Of a stretch of DNA of 64,000 nt, positions 34,098-46,395 are shown in pieces. Source of the stretch: Physcomitrium patens (lineage: Eukaryota > Streptophyta > Bryopsida > Funariales > Funariaceae); assembly GCF_000002425.4 (NCBI RefSeq), contig NC_037255.1, positions 62,001 to 126,000 of the forward strand. Direction: 5' to 3'. The position numbers were made by a program, and so were the translations under genes. The notes under the pieces are model-generated. The model had not been told where the DNA came from. It saw only the letters and a list, made by a program, of their open reading frames with translations, and did no database searches. Each line of letters starts with the position of its first letter. Within the stretch, counting starts at the first letter, position 1.

Positions 34098-36570
34098 TGA
34101 TCAGGAGTCAGGTTTGGTTGTCTGGTTCTCAACAACAAATATCTTCTGCATCGGGGAGGCGAAAGGCGCGTGTAGTTTATGTTTGGTGTTCATTATTTTG
34201 TAGCTCTGTTTTGAAGTTGCAGAGGATGTATCGACGCCTCACAATAGATCAGTATATGAAACTTAGAAGCGCCTGGGTCTGTATTGTTGTTGAATGCGCC
34301 AATGCTGTTACAGGTCGTGATTCTTCGAGAGGGAGCGATTCAACTTTTTTGCAGATAGAGGAGGAAAACAGAGAAGGATGTGATGTCTGTTCGCTGGGGT
34401 GGCCTCGGTGTTACTGGCCGATCGGAATACAGCAATGCAGAACATCTTTGACGTGTGGTTTCATGCTGGGAGTAGCTCCGAATAGTTAACGTTAGTCTTA
34501 GCGAAGCAGTTTAGGACGGTGACGTCTTGCCACAAATCTTTAACCTAGACATAAAACTCATTTGTGTGTCTTCGGTTATTTTTCTAGTTGATGACAAAAT
34601 TGAGTTACGGTAAGCTTGGGAGGGGAAGTCTGATCCCTCGCTTGCGGTCATTTTGTCCCACATCAAGTTAAAAACAATAACTGATGAGGTGGAGTCGAAA
34701 CAAACGCGCATGAGTAGTTTCTTTTAAGTTGAGATGGTTTAAAGTTGCACTTGGGTGACAACTTCCTAACTTTGCAATCCAATATACAATTTACTATGCG
34801 TTTTTTTTCTTAAATTTGAAGTCTAAATTGTCCGGAATGCATGAACTGAGTTCAAAGTGAGATCAAAGGTATCAGAGTCACATGTTCTGCTGCAGCTAGA
34901 ATTATGCATGATTATGTTTGCAGATTTATTTGATACGATCTTCTACCTAGCACACATTTTTGGGTTGTAACTGGCTTGACCTGAAATTCCTGTTGCAGCA
35001 GTCGTATAATCAGTTGTTCATTACACCATTCTGTTCATCAATGGAGGTGTATCGGTGACCCGCAAGTTTCTAACATTTACAACCCAGTGGGATTTTACTC
35101 TTAAAACGAACTTTCTGATGTAAAGTAATTTAGACCTTATTTATGTAAAGATGCATCAAGCTTGAATGTCTGAGTGTCCGCAATGAATACATAACCATTT
35201 ATTCATTCACTTGCACAAACCAGATGCATCTCCTTGAATAAAAATGCTTCAAAACAAAAACTTTGTAATTATTTATGCATTTTTAGTACAATCATCTACA
35301 TTCACATCCATAATTAGTGCATATCAGACTGTTTGCAAGGTGCTTTTGGGACATGAGTGCTTGGTTAATAGTGCATTCTATGCTAATTGAGAATACACAC
35401 TAATAATAAGCTATTTTGAATAGTGTGATACACACTATTCAAATTCACACTCAAATAGTATGTAGACCTTGCAGTGAGAGTGGGAATTGCAAGAAAGTGG
35501 TATCATACCTTTGATCAAAATTCATGACAAGTCTCCTTAATGTGGTTTTGGATTAGGAGGGGTTGTGGTAAACTAGATGTTTGTTTGATAGCAAACACAC
35601 TAGCACTTGTAGATAATTGGGCACTAAAAATATGAAAGAGAGAAAACAAAAAAGAAAAATGGAAACAAAGAAAGAAAGGGAGTATAGTGCAGTCAAACAC
35701 ATCAAATTAGAGTAGAAATATAGCGAATGTAGTTGAGGAGAACAAAGTAAGATAGAGTGAGTGACTTGAGAGAGGATGCTATTGCAAATAGGATGAAACA
35801 TAATAGAGTTGGATTCGGTGGAATAGTGGTGGTGGGGATGGCTAGATGGCCTGGTCCCTTTACTAATGCCTCCTCTTCTTCTTCCCATTTCCTCTAGTTC
35901 ATGAATGTCCAAATTTCTCCTTTCAAAGAGTTGAAACCAAATAAATCTAAACAATAAAAGTAGCAGAAGTAAATAGTATGTATCACAGCCATAGATCCTA
36001 TATCCTATGAATATTGTGTATCACACTAATTAAGAATACAAATTGTTCAAGTTTACACACTAATTACCAATATTGGTGTAGTTGTTGTGGATCAAACTCT
36101 ACATTTGTATAATTGTGCATCATTTGAAGACACAAGATTTGTATTCAACTTCAACTGTTGAAAAATCTCTTTATAGTTTGATAAGCATGGTTGGTTTTTT
36201 TACAATTGTATTAAAGCACTTAGCTTTGTTGAGTATATGCCTTATATATCAAGTACTTATATATTTTAAATAATTAAAATTAATATATGAAAGCATTTCT
36301 TGAATAGAATAAGAAGAAAATTTTAAGAAATGATATTATTCATACCATGTAGGGAAAAAATGTATTCCATATAATGTTTTCCTCTTTTGATTTGCTTATT
36401 GATTTTTCGAACTTTAAAAGCAACCAAGTGGTTCATTTTAACCAATCTCAAGCTTTCAAAATTACGTTTTCTGCTAAGCTTGTACACCCCCTAATTCTCG
36501 ATGTAGATTTCTTTTATTTACACAATAGTAAAAAGATGGCAGTAATTCATGGATTCTTCTTCGGGGTTTT
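34098..36570. other. DEG9 3' flank and AT-rich intergenic DNA
   Basis: 34,098-34,900 is the probable 3' UTR and flank of DEG9. Farther right the DNA is AT-rich. The phrase 'cacactaat' or 'acacactatt' recurs near 35,395, 35,430, 36,020 and 36,058, which may mark a small decayed element, but no terminal repeats or target duplication could be fixed. No gene is seen. Confidence 0.5.
35415..35443. repeat. Perfect 13 bp inverted repeat
   Basis: TTTGAATAGTGTG at 35,415-35,427 and its exact reverse complement at 35,431-35,443, separated by ATA. It could form a tight hairpin. It lies in AT-rich DNA about 1.3 kb downstream of DEG9. Confidence 0.8.
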
Positions 36571-36580
36571 GCTGAAGGCA

Positions 36581-36990
36581 TGATACTTATTCATCCGAAA
36601 GTGTCCTTCCCACCGTTGAACATGCAAGGTCTGCACAAGTTGCTTGACATGCAGTGTCGAGAATCATCCCAGCCTGCTTTTTCTGCTCATATCCAGATGT
36701 GTTATTCACGAAATTGCAGCGTTTCACAGCCTGCAGCCATCTGCAAATACTGTAAGTTTTTACTTACAACTGGGGATGCTTCATGTGCAGCTCTTACGTA
36801 AACAATGATGTCCCCAGCGTCGCCTATTTCCAAGTCCTTCAAGGCTCAATGTTCTCTCACAGCTGTGCTCCTCTTGCTTGACAGGCTTGTCGACCGCTCC
36901 GGGACAAGACACTACGCTGCAGTGCGGTGCATGCATGATCACCCAGCGCACCCACCGTTGTGTCAGTTCCTGCTCCTTCATTCTCCGCAA
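36581..36990 (+). pseudogene. Possible LSD1-like zinc-ribbon gene fragment
   Basis: A host-like, GC-richer patch. An open frame from 36,580 reaches ...AICKYC at a GTAAGT donor (36,751). A pyrimidine-rich acceptor ending GACAG at about 36,891 leads into LSTAPGQDTTLQCGACMITQRTHRC. Spliced this way it gives C-x2-C, then P-G-(x3)-L-x, then C-x2-C-x3-T, the skeleton of the LSD1-type zinc ribbon of plant LSD1/LOL proteins and type I metacaspases. The spacing is two residues short of the norm and the expected continuation (further ribbons or a caspase-like domain) was not found downstream. It may be a fragment or chance. Confidence 0.22.
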
Positions 36991-39003
36991 CTTTTGGCTC
37001 TGTTCACAGCCCTACCACACCCATCGGCACTTGTCAGGCTTGCAAAATGACGAATGGCGTATAACGCTCACGCCATAGGCGATGGCGCTGGCGCATATGC
37101 TCCTGGAAGCTGGATGGGTATCATGGCAATGTCCACATTGAGTAGTTTTAGGACCTTGACTACAGAATCCCATGGCCTTCAACGGATCAGAATCTTCAGA
37201 GCGCCACTCACAATCTCAAAGACCAGGTCCGCAGCTCGCACATTCACCGAGACCTTGTCCACCAGACCCAACACAATCATCTCAAGCAACACTATGCCGG
37301 GTTGGATCAGCTGTATACGGAGATCATCCACCTGCTCTCACAGCGCAGAGCAGATTGACGTCCCAATCGGCTTGATTGCGCTGAGGAGGGCATCTATCAA
37401 TGTCATGACTACCCCCGAATGGCCACTACGACGTTGGTAACGACCAGCCAGACCAAGCCCTCCGACGTGGAGATAATAATGACAAAAGTTCACCGAACCA
37501 GTGCAGTATTGCTGCCCAGTGTGCCTCGGACCACTATTTCAACAGCTGTAACTGCGACCTTGCCCGCTTCCACCGAAAATGAGCTTGCGACCCAGTTCTG
37601 CTAAAACACCGTCCTGCAGTGGCTATGTAAAATGACGCTCCTGGAAGACCTAAGAGAGAACTTGCTACTATGCTTACTCGTGATCAATGCAAGCAAACCC
37701 AACCCCGGATGCAGTGCATACACAAGTTGAGGCGATCAGTAAAGGCCTGGTACCTTACAACTCTCCAAGGAACTCTGGTTGTAAAGTATTCGACCGATCC
37801 AGCACCTGAACGCTGGGTTTTAATCAATCCTTTTCTGGTCATTTTTCAGTAAGTTCATCACTTCAGTCTCATTCCACGGGCTATTGCATCAGCTGACTGA
37901 GATGGACGTTGTTAGACGATCACAACTCGACTTGCATAAGTTTGTTCGAGGGGTTCTCCAGGCACCCTCAAAGGGCACAACCGATGATCCAGGGGAGCCA
38001 AGCTGGCCCTCAGGTGATATATATATTTATGTGTGAAATGAACTTTTTTTTATTAAAAAAATATTTTGAAGTCTCCGTTTTTTAAAAGGTGTGGCTTGTT
38101 TATTTAAAATAGATGATGTTAAAATTTATAATTTTTTAAAGGTTTAGGGTTTGTAGAGATTGTGGGGAGTTTGTAGAGATTGTAAAAGAAAAATAAATAA
38201 ATTTTGAAAGAAATGAAATTATCAAAGCTTTCCAATTCTGTTTACGAAGAACTTTGGAGTTGAAATTACAAACTTATATAGAAAAACAAATTGCACAGGG
38301 CGGTAGCATTGTAGAGGCCCATAACCTATTGAAGTTAATGAGGCTTACGCATCAATTAATCAACGAAAATACAAAACGTGTTTACAATTAGCTCTGCAAT
38401 AGCACTGATCCACTGTAAAGCATCGTCTTCGAGACATGGCTAGCACAATGAAGGTGATCTCTACGCAAACAACAAGCAAACTTCTCTGTAAAAAAATGGC
38501 TTATCTTCTTTGTACACTAATATATATACATATACAGAGAGTTATGATTTACATTTTGATGTAGAAAGTTGAATGAACTTATTCATCCAATAAGTCATAT
38601 ACTCGAACAATACCAAGTGACCGACTGCCGGTGCACTGGTCAGCTGGGGCTAACCCCACGCTCAACCCTTTGTGCACCCCCCACAACAAACACACAGGAT
38701 GACCACAGTAGATAAATTAAGACATGCCAAAGAAATATTAGCAACTTAAACAGATGACAATTTTTTGGATTTATGTTTATTTAGTTTCAACAATGGTGTT
38801 CGAAAAGCCAACCTTCAGCCTTTGCTCACAGCTAACGTTGCCCCTGAGAAGAGTAGGATGTGTGCCTGGCCACGATGAAGTATTTATGAGCTGTCAGGTT
38901 ACCTGTTCTCAGAGTCCTTCTGACTTCGCCTTTGTTGCTGTCTTTGCTTCCATTTGGTCCAGTTTCTGCACACGTCCAGAAACCAGATTTTGAGTTCGGA
39001 AGT
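36991..39003. other. Unassigned host-like and AT-rich sequence
   Basis: 36,991-37,990 is of balanced composition, and both strands show medium open frames with internal interruptions. None is recognisable. 38,020-38,580 is AT-rich. 38,750-39,003 probably contains the 3' UTR of the minus-strand gene that ends at 39,004. Confidence 0.4.
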
Positions 39004-40287
39004 CTAACCCTGCAAGCATACAAACATACAGGACATCTGACAAGTGCATGCTGTAAAGTCGGGATATGGACCTAGGTTAAGGATTCATAGAATTTGAGGC
39101 ACTCGTTATTTTGATGTGCCCACAAATTAGAGAAATTTAGAAAACATGAACCAGATGGGGATAGTTACATACTTCGCTACAGAAAACCCAAGAATACCAG
39201 CTGCGACGGTGCTGACCACCACGCAGATCCAGAACAAAACAAAGTACTATCTGCTAACTCCAAAAGTAGTTGCGCTTTTGTGAGTTGGGTTCTGCATCAC
39301 AACAATTCATTCGTCAAAGCATGAAGACAAAATGGCAGCTTCACTAGAACCAAGCACCTGACATTTGACTAGTCAAGGAAATATCTATTACACAACAAGC
39401 AAAACGAAAATCGAGAAAGAGAATAGCCATTCAAAAGATCAATGTTGGGAGCCCAGAAATTTTTAGGAAACAACCAGTAAAAGGAGGAGCCTTCAATTTC
39501 CGATGAGCATACATAAAAATAGGTACTCGCTCAGAAGTCCTGACAACTGGATTTCCGGCAGAACTAGTCTGCAATACGCTCAAGGCTGTAATTTCTGCAT
39601 TGAGTGGCAAAATGTTCTCTTTTTCGATCTGTATTAATGCAACACAGTGTCTAATTTCACCGATCGTGGAAATCTAAAGCAGACTACAATGCAAAGATGA
39701 ATCTTTGGATATAAACTCACAAGTCTGCCTGGCGTATGCAAAGGAGTAGTACCAAGCAACCGACGTTTCTAAAATTCAAACCGTTGATTATTCCCGGAGA
39801 CTGACCGGGTAACGACGCCCAAACAAAGCCTGCAAAAAGCATGTAAGACCTAGTCGGTAGGGGATGCAGCTGGTGATGCCCAGTTACAAGTGGCACAGGA
39901 TGCTGTGATACTGCCAGATCGACATGCATTAACCTACCATTTCGCGACGCCGGATATTCCAGTGATTCTCAATCTCGGCCAGAACGAAAGGTACCTGTCC
40001 TCATCCGAGTGTCACTCAGAAGCTGGTAAAGCAACATGCTGAAAGCATTGTTGCTCAACTGCAACACATATACAAGTTTAAAACACAGAAGCAAAATTTT
40101 ATAAAAACAGAAAGAGAGAGGGAGAGAAAGAGAATATGATGCATTAACCAGGAGGGGGACCACTGCAGTAATACTAACAATAATATTGGTTACCTTGCGC
40201 TTTGATAATGGAACTTGATCCTTAGTTGAACCCCATCCTCAAAAGGGCTTTGCGGATCAGAGCCCAGCTTAAGAATGCCTCCATTTA
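39004..40287 (-). CDS. Unknown membrane-anchored protein, multi-exon (N-terminus not seen)
   Basis: I do not recognise this gene. Six exons can be linked with GT-AG junctions and matching phases: 40,287-40,194, 40,053-39,995, 39,829-39,753, 39,628-39,527, 39,246-39,169 and 39,009-39,004. The product runs NGGILKLGSDPQSPFEDG, then ...KFHYQSASNNAFSMLLYQLL, ...GFVWASLPGQSP, ...ENILPLNAEITALSVLQ, and ends with a hydrophobic stretch YFVLFWICVVVSTVAAGILG and a short tail, about 137 residues in all. It looks like a soluble domain held by a C-terminal membrane segment. The last exon adds just one residue before the stop, which is unusual. No start codon was found, so one or more 5' exons are missing or lie in the AT-rich DNA to the right. 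The consistent phases over five introns argue that it is real. Confidence 0.5.
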
Positions 40288-41594
40288 CTGTTAAGGGGTA
40301 GAGAGGGTATCAATTGGTGTATAAACTTGACCAGGTCTGATTATTTGTTTTTCATCGCAAATAGTTGCTTATTCCAGTGAAAATACTTACTTTCCCCCCT
40401 AGAAGCAACAATATTCAAAGAACCGATTTATGTATATATATATATATATATATATAGAATAAACCAGCAATCACTGATGAAGTTATGGCACTATTTCATA
40501 CCCACTAGCTTAAACATGGCCGAGTATCCAATTCACGATTGTCTTTAATTTTCACAATATGAATTTATAAATATTTTATATATATATTTTATATTTTATA
40601 TTTTATATTTATATTTATATTTATATTTTTTTCTATAATATTTCTATTCAATGTAAACTCAAATAGGTGAATCGTGGACAAAGTAAAACTAAGTTATTTT
40701 TGAGTTGTAATATTTTGGATTATTCTGTAATAATTGATAACAATTCTCTATATGCTCTTAATGGTTTCATCTATTTTACTTTCTCTTTTATTAAGTTTTT
40801 GAAATAATTTTTTTTGAATTTTTTAATAAATCTGAAATTTTTAGGACAAAAACTATTTTATTCATACTTATTATAAATATATAAGTAAGATTTTTTTAAT
40901 GATTCATTTATGTTCATATTGATGGGTTTTTTTAAAATATATTAAAAGTCAAGTAATCAAAAATCGTTAAATATTACATCTTTAAGTAGATATTACATTA
41001 TTTAATAATAATCTTCAATATCTAAATTATAATTTTAAGGTAGGATTTCAAATTTATTACATATATTATTCTATCATAGCTTGATTATTCTTTTTACATA
41101 CGTTAAGAATAATGTGTTTTTTTATAAAAAATTTAAATTTAATTATTATTTCAAAACAATATAAAATCGAATTTGATCAGTCAAATAGATATTTTAAAGA
41201 AAAGATGATTAATTTTTCAAAAAATGGTCTGTTAAAAGAGTTTAATAAAGAAAAAAAAACATTCCAAAACAATACAAGTTAGCACATTTACATATTAATA
41301 TGATAGTAGAACTAAATATAAGTAGGTATAAATAAATCAAGATTTTCTTTTGTTTTGGAATGAATATTAAAGAAACTTAATAGATATAGATTAGATCTTT
41401 GAATATTTTTTGATGCATTATGTGATTATAAAGACTTCTACAAAAAGTTGTATATATTTAAGAAGCTTTATCAAAGCATCCTACAAATTTCATAATTGGT
41501 TTTCAAGCCTTGTATTATTTTTTATATTCCATTTGTTTTTCTTGTTTATTAGTATATAGAAGAATAACATTAAATAAATCTTTACTCTTATTAC

Positions 41595-41636
<42 letters not shown>

Positions 41637-42906
41637 TATATATATTAGTCTTGATTCAAGATTCTTTACTGCTTTGTCCTTGAAAATAGCTATTTTGGTA
41701 TAATCTTATTTTGTTGGTATATTTCTTTTTGGTCTTTTTATTTTTATTTTTTTCATTTATGTATTAAAATTTTGCCTTATAACAAGTCTTTCCAGATTTA
41801 GGCCTAAAATAATATTTTTTATGAATATGATTATTAATGAAGATATATAAGAAATAACACTATTTTCTTAAAAAAACTCATTTCAAGAAAAAAATGATTA
41901 TAGTTTCGTAATGAAAATTGAATAAATCTTTTACAAAAAATATCTATTATTTATAAGAATATTAAATTAATTATTACAAAGAGAATACAAGACCAAGAAA
42001 AGAACCAAATTGCAATAGGTAGAATTGGTCATGAGTTGCTACAAACAAAGAAATTATTTAAAATTCGAGTTTGATGATACATTATTCAAAACAAAATTAA
42101 ATCAGAGTCTATTGAATAATTAATTCATTTGAGTTATTATAAAATTAAAATTTATTCAATTCATATTATAAAAAATATTGATAATTTTTTAAAGTAAGAT
42201 CTATAAAATGGATTAAAAAAATAGTATGTCTCCATTCCATATCTAAAGTTCTTAATAAAATGATATAATATTTTTTTTTCTTCGAATTATAATAAATCCT
42301 ATACAAAAAAAACCTTTCTTTTCTAGTAATCTATATAATATTTAATAAAAGAGATCTTTAATATCATTTTTATATATAAATATATTTCTTTTTAGATATA
42401 AATTTTATAGAGGTTTATCATTCAAAGTCATTATATACATTCATGTCATTAGCATTAATCATGCTTGATATCTCTCGTCTCTATTCTTGGAAGGATTTTG
42501 GCCTATCATATAACATAGTATTGCATGTAGTCTTCCATCACTTTTGAAGACATACATAATTAGAGATGTTATAATTCTTTGGTAGAAATGCTAAGTATAT
42601 TTTCATGAAAAATAATGCATGAAGGCAAGGGAAGGGATTGAGAGGCATTAATAGCAAGGAGATGAGCAATGAAGTTAGGTAAATTATTGAGTCAACAATT
42701 TTGAGAAGTATTGAGTCATTTACAAGACTTTAATGAATACTTGGTTTAAAAAATTCAATACTTGAAGAAGGCTATTATATATTGTCATGTGATAATACAA
42801 CTATATAGTGAAAAATAAAAATAAAAATATTATTATAGAATAACCTAGTAAAAAAATATAATAAAAAAATGAGGTTAAATAATAAAAATATAATAAAAGA
42901 TTTAGT
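40288..42906. other. AT-rich intergenic DNA, no gene recognised
   Basis: Very AT-rich with a TA array at about 40,433-40,456, a run of ATTTTAT-like repeats at 40,570-40,630 and a 36-base T run at 41,598-41,633. No coding sequence is recognisable. Part of it is probably decayed retroelement sequence. Confidence 0.5.
42400..42600 (+). repeat. Dispersed repeat, copy 1
   Basis: Aligns in direct orientation with 59,450-59,640. Shared text includes 'cattcatgtcattagcattaatcatgcttgatatctc' (versus 'cattcatttcattagcaataaccatgcctagcatctc') in part, and 'cttccatcacttttgaaga' exactly. The two copies lie outside the retroelement cluster on opposite sides. Family unknown. Confidence 0.65.
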
Positions 42907-44825
42907 CTTAATGATTTTTTTTATAGGAGAAACTTCTATTTACTTAATAGAGGCATAAATAAGCCATGTCAAAGTAAATAAGATAAGAAATTAATATAAA
43001 CATGTTTAAGAAAGAAATAACAAAAAATTAAAGAAAAATTATCTCAATTATCAAAAATTGATATCCAAAGAAGATCAATTGTCTACCTAGGTTGAAATCA
43101 GCCTTAAAGGCACAAAATTGCATACCTACAATGCCTTTGGAATTTTGTATTACAAATTAGAGAGTAGAATTTGAAAGGAGTAATAAAGAGAGATTTTTGA
43201 GTTTTGTTTTCAAATCATTTGGATTAATATTGAGACTTTAAAGGATTTTGAAAGTTAGTAATGTACTTAGTGGGTTTGAATTTTGAGAAATAAAAAAAAG
43301 TTTATAAATTTCAAGATTTAATAAGTTTCAAATGTATGTTTATAGATAAATATTAGAATTTTTTTTTGTTGTAATTGTTATGAATGTATGAAAAATTTGG
43401 GATCAATCAAGTAATTAGATTGAAGTATATGAGGATTTTTATAGGTTATGATCTTAGATAATTAAGTATTAGGATTAATAAAAGATTTTATAATTTGGAA
43501 ATATTTTCTAATTTAATTGAGGCAAAAATTGGTGAAATCAATGTAGACTAAAATAACTACACACAATTCAAATTGTAGAATAATTGAATGGTTCAACAAG
43601 GAGAAATCTATATTAAAAGGTCAATTTTGAAGTTGAAGAAGGAGGGTGGCTAATGACCAAGAGGTTTGGAGATTTTTTTTTTCTATTGGTATGTTTGATC
43701 TTTTTGATTAAGATTTTACTAAAATTTTATTATGATTGATTTAAGATTTAGGATTTTATTAGGATTTCATTAGGATTTGAATTTGGATTTAATTAAGGTT
43801 CATTAAAGTTTTAATAAAGATTTTAATTAGTATTTGTTTTAGAATTTATTTAAAATTTATTTAGAATTTTTTTTAGTATTTAAAGGATTTCGTATTATTT
43901 CTTTAAAATTTTCTATTTCTAATAATTTTTTAAGATTATTATTTTTTTAAAAGTTTTATTTCTATATTTTTTTAAGATTTTTTTGTTATTTTTTTTTGGG
44001 ATTAATTTATGACTTCTTTCCATTACTTTTGCAACTTCTTTTAAATTTATTTTGAATTGATTAAAATTTGATTAAGATTACAAAAAAAATTTAAGTTTTA
44101 TTCAAGGTTATATTAAATTTGATAGGATTTTTTAAATTTTTTTACTTAACTTCCACAATTAGGTGCCTTATGCATTTTTAAACAAGATTATGTATAATAT
44201 GACGTAAGTGGTGAATCGAATGTGAAAGCTTAAGATAGAAGTTCTTAGAATTTTTTTATTTTAATTTTTATTTAATAAAGAATGAGAGCAAGAGTTTTGA
44301 AAGAGCTATAGGAAGAACTTTAAGTAGAGCTTCTAATAGAGTTTCTACTGAAAGACAAGGTATGTACATAGATCCAATCATTGCATATTTTAAGCTTTTA
44401 CATTATCTATGCAAGAACAACTAAGCAATGATTACAAGGAAGTTTTGGCAATTAAAGCATTGCAAGCAATGATTAATAAAATTGACGAATTTGATGGAAG
44501 AAACATTTCAAAGTATTTAAGACATAATATGCAAAAAAATGGAATTAAATCAGATTTTTGAAAAGAAGATTGAATTTTTTGAACTTGCCACAATATTAGA
44601 GATAAACAAACATGTTATATTAGTTATGAAGCATTATGGGAGTTTATGGGAGAAATTTTTATATACATTATAAGATGAATATTTCTTAGAAAATATTTAT
44701 TGTATTATTAAAAAAATATTTTAAAAATGGATTGAGCAATCTAACAAGAATTTAGAAGCAAAAAAGCTATTAAAAGAATTTGAAATGAAGTATCAAAGGA
44801 TATACTTGATTGAACTTCCTTGAGA
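42907..44825 (+). mobile_element. Old Gypsy LTR and gag fragment (family B), plus strand
   Basis: About 42,907-44,195 matches 57,667-59,065 and is read as an LTR of about 1.3 kb. Both contain a similar opening ('gatacccaaagagga' versus 'gatatccaaagaaga'), 'caaattagagagt', and a tail of many GGATTT/GGTTTA-like repeats. After it, 44,430-44,820 shows a decayed retrotransposon gag (landmarks KIDEFDGRNISKYL and a later EFEMKYQR) on the plus strand. The rest of the element is missing; it ends abruptly against the minus-strand element at about 44,830. It is heavily broken and clearly much older than the 22 kb element. Confidence 0.6.
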
Positions 44826-45118
44826 AAGATTGAATTAATAGTCAATATTGATTTTATAGCTCAAAGTTGAAAATGCTTTGGCTTCAAAAAAATTATTCTT
44901 TGTTGATCAAAAAATGCATCTCCTTCTTTTGATACAAGCTAAGAACATCTAGAAAAGAAGTCTAACAAATCATATTATTTTTTGGATTGATAAGTGATCT
45001 TGAAATCAAATCTTAATAAAAATATGTTCCAATAAGCTTGGCAAAGATTCAAAACACATATTGATATGAAGTACTTAAGGTTCTTATGATTTGTATATAT
45101 GGTGACATGATTCAAGGC

Positions 45119-45209
45119 ACTATCAAGGTAGAGAGAATTTGCCTCAAGAAAGCAATGCACTCCTCGCTATCACTAATTATTCAATCAAGTCTTGAAATAA
45201 GAAAGACCA

Positions 45210-45257
<48 letters not shown>

Positions 45258-46395
45258 ACTTTTAAGAGTAATTATACCAAACATATAAGTCTTAAGTTTC
45301 CAAAAACTCCTAAAATATGATTAAAAACTCTAAATCCTTATATATCCTTATGAAATATTATTTTCAAACTTCAACAACTCATATCTCCCAATTAGACTAA
45401 TAAAACACACTCAAATTTTATATAAAGTGTTAATGTACTTTTAAAAACTACCACATTAAATTTCAACCACAAATTCAATGCAAATCTTGAAATATTGCCA
45501 AAATCCTAATAGTAGCTTCAAACCTTCGTTTTTATACATTTATATCCAATTTTCTTCATATTTCATAAAATAACTACTTAAACACTACAAAATTTATATT
45601 TATAGATTTTTAATATATTAATTTATCTTCTTCAAAAGGTTTGAGCTTAAAATTCATCCGGAAACTCAAGATATGGCTCCAAGCATTACTATGAATAAAA
45701 TCACTCACTTATTGTCTTTGATATATATGTATTGTCTTCAATGTTTTATAACTCCTTCATGTAAGCTTAGAAATTATTAAATAGTATATAAAAAGTGTAG
45801 TCTAAAAATTTCTCTCTCCAATCCTAATCACCAATCCTTTGTTGCTCTCCATAAGCATATGTTATGCTCCAAAGAGAGACAATAAATAAGAAATTGACAC
45901 CTTAACTTTGAGCACCAATAACACCTTTATAAAAACTCCAAATAATACAAAATTTGCACCCAATCAATATCCAAAAACCTAAAATTGTTGATTGTAGCCT
46001 CTAAAGCTCAAATGAATTCGAAAGAAAAATCCTAATTCCTAATAAGACCTCAAGCAACCTCCTTGAAGTCCATTGGACATGGCCTTCAACCAATAGGGAT
46101 GAAGATTTCCATCTTTGGCCTTCATCCAACCATGTCTTGCTTTCATCTCTGTCAATAAGCTTCTTACTAGTTTAGATTTTTAACTTTAGATTCTAATCTC
46201 CTCTCAAGGTTTTATACTAAACATTTAGGTCCTATGATTTTTTAAATGCCATAATAAAAATAGATTAAACTCAAAATAAAGTTTCTTAAATCCATTCTCT
46301 TCAAATTAATCTATTAACCATTATAATACACACAAAGACTTATAAATATATTATATGTTTTAATTAATTTTTACATACTATAAATAATTATAGTA
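45119..46395 (-). mobile_element. Inserted repeat (family C) inside the RNase H of the older element
   Basis: The RNase H similarity of the host element stops at about 45,118 and resumes at about 46,396. Between them lies sequence whose part 45,860-46,110 is the reverse complement of 50,490-50,760 (shared 'ccttaactttgag', 'caacctccttgaagtccattgg'). The copy at 50 kb ends in a primer-binding site, so the insert is probably a solo LTR. A TA array sits at 45,214-45,254. Target duplication could not be established because of decay. Confidence 0.6.

Noticed and set aside
34866-34880. GGTATCAGAGTCAC, resembling a retroelement primer-binding site.
   Set aside because: There is no LTR-like sequence beside it and no gag or pol downstream; a short chance match is more likely.
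35553-35954. A 133-codon minus-strand open frame with hydrophobic tail.
   Set aside because: Low-complexity, AT-rich translation with no family resemblance; treated as chance.
37060-37440. A minus-strand reading with long hydrophobic stretches (…VFEIVSGALKILIR, …VDIAMIPIQLPGAYAPAPSPMA).
   Set aside because: It is interrupted by stops within about 110 codons, matches no family I know and has no splice pattern; the opposite strand is equally open.
38827-39012. Alternative last exon of the unknown membrane gene reading LDFRTQNLVSGRVQKLDQ on the minus strand.
   Set aside because: It needs a phase that the preceding hydrophobic exon does not supply; kept only as an alternative to the one-residue last exon.
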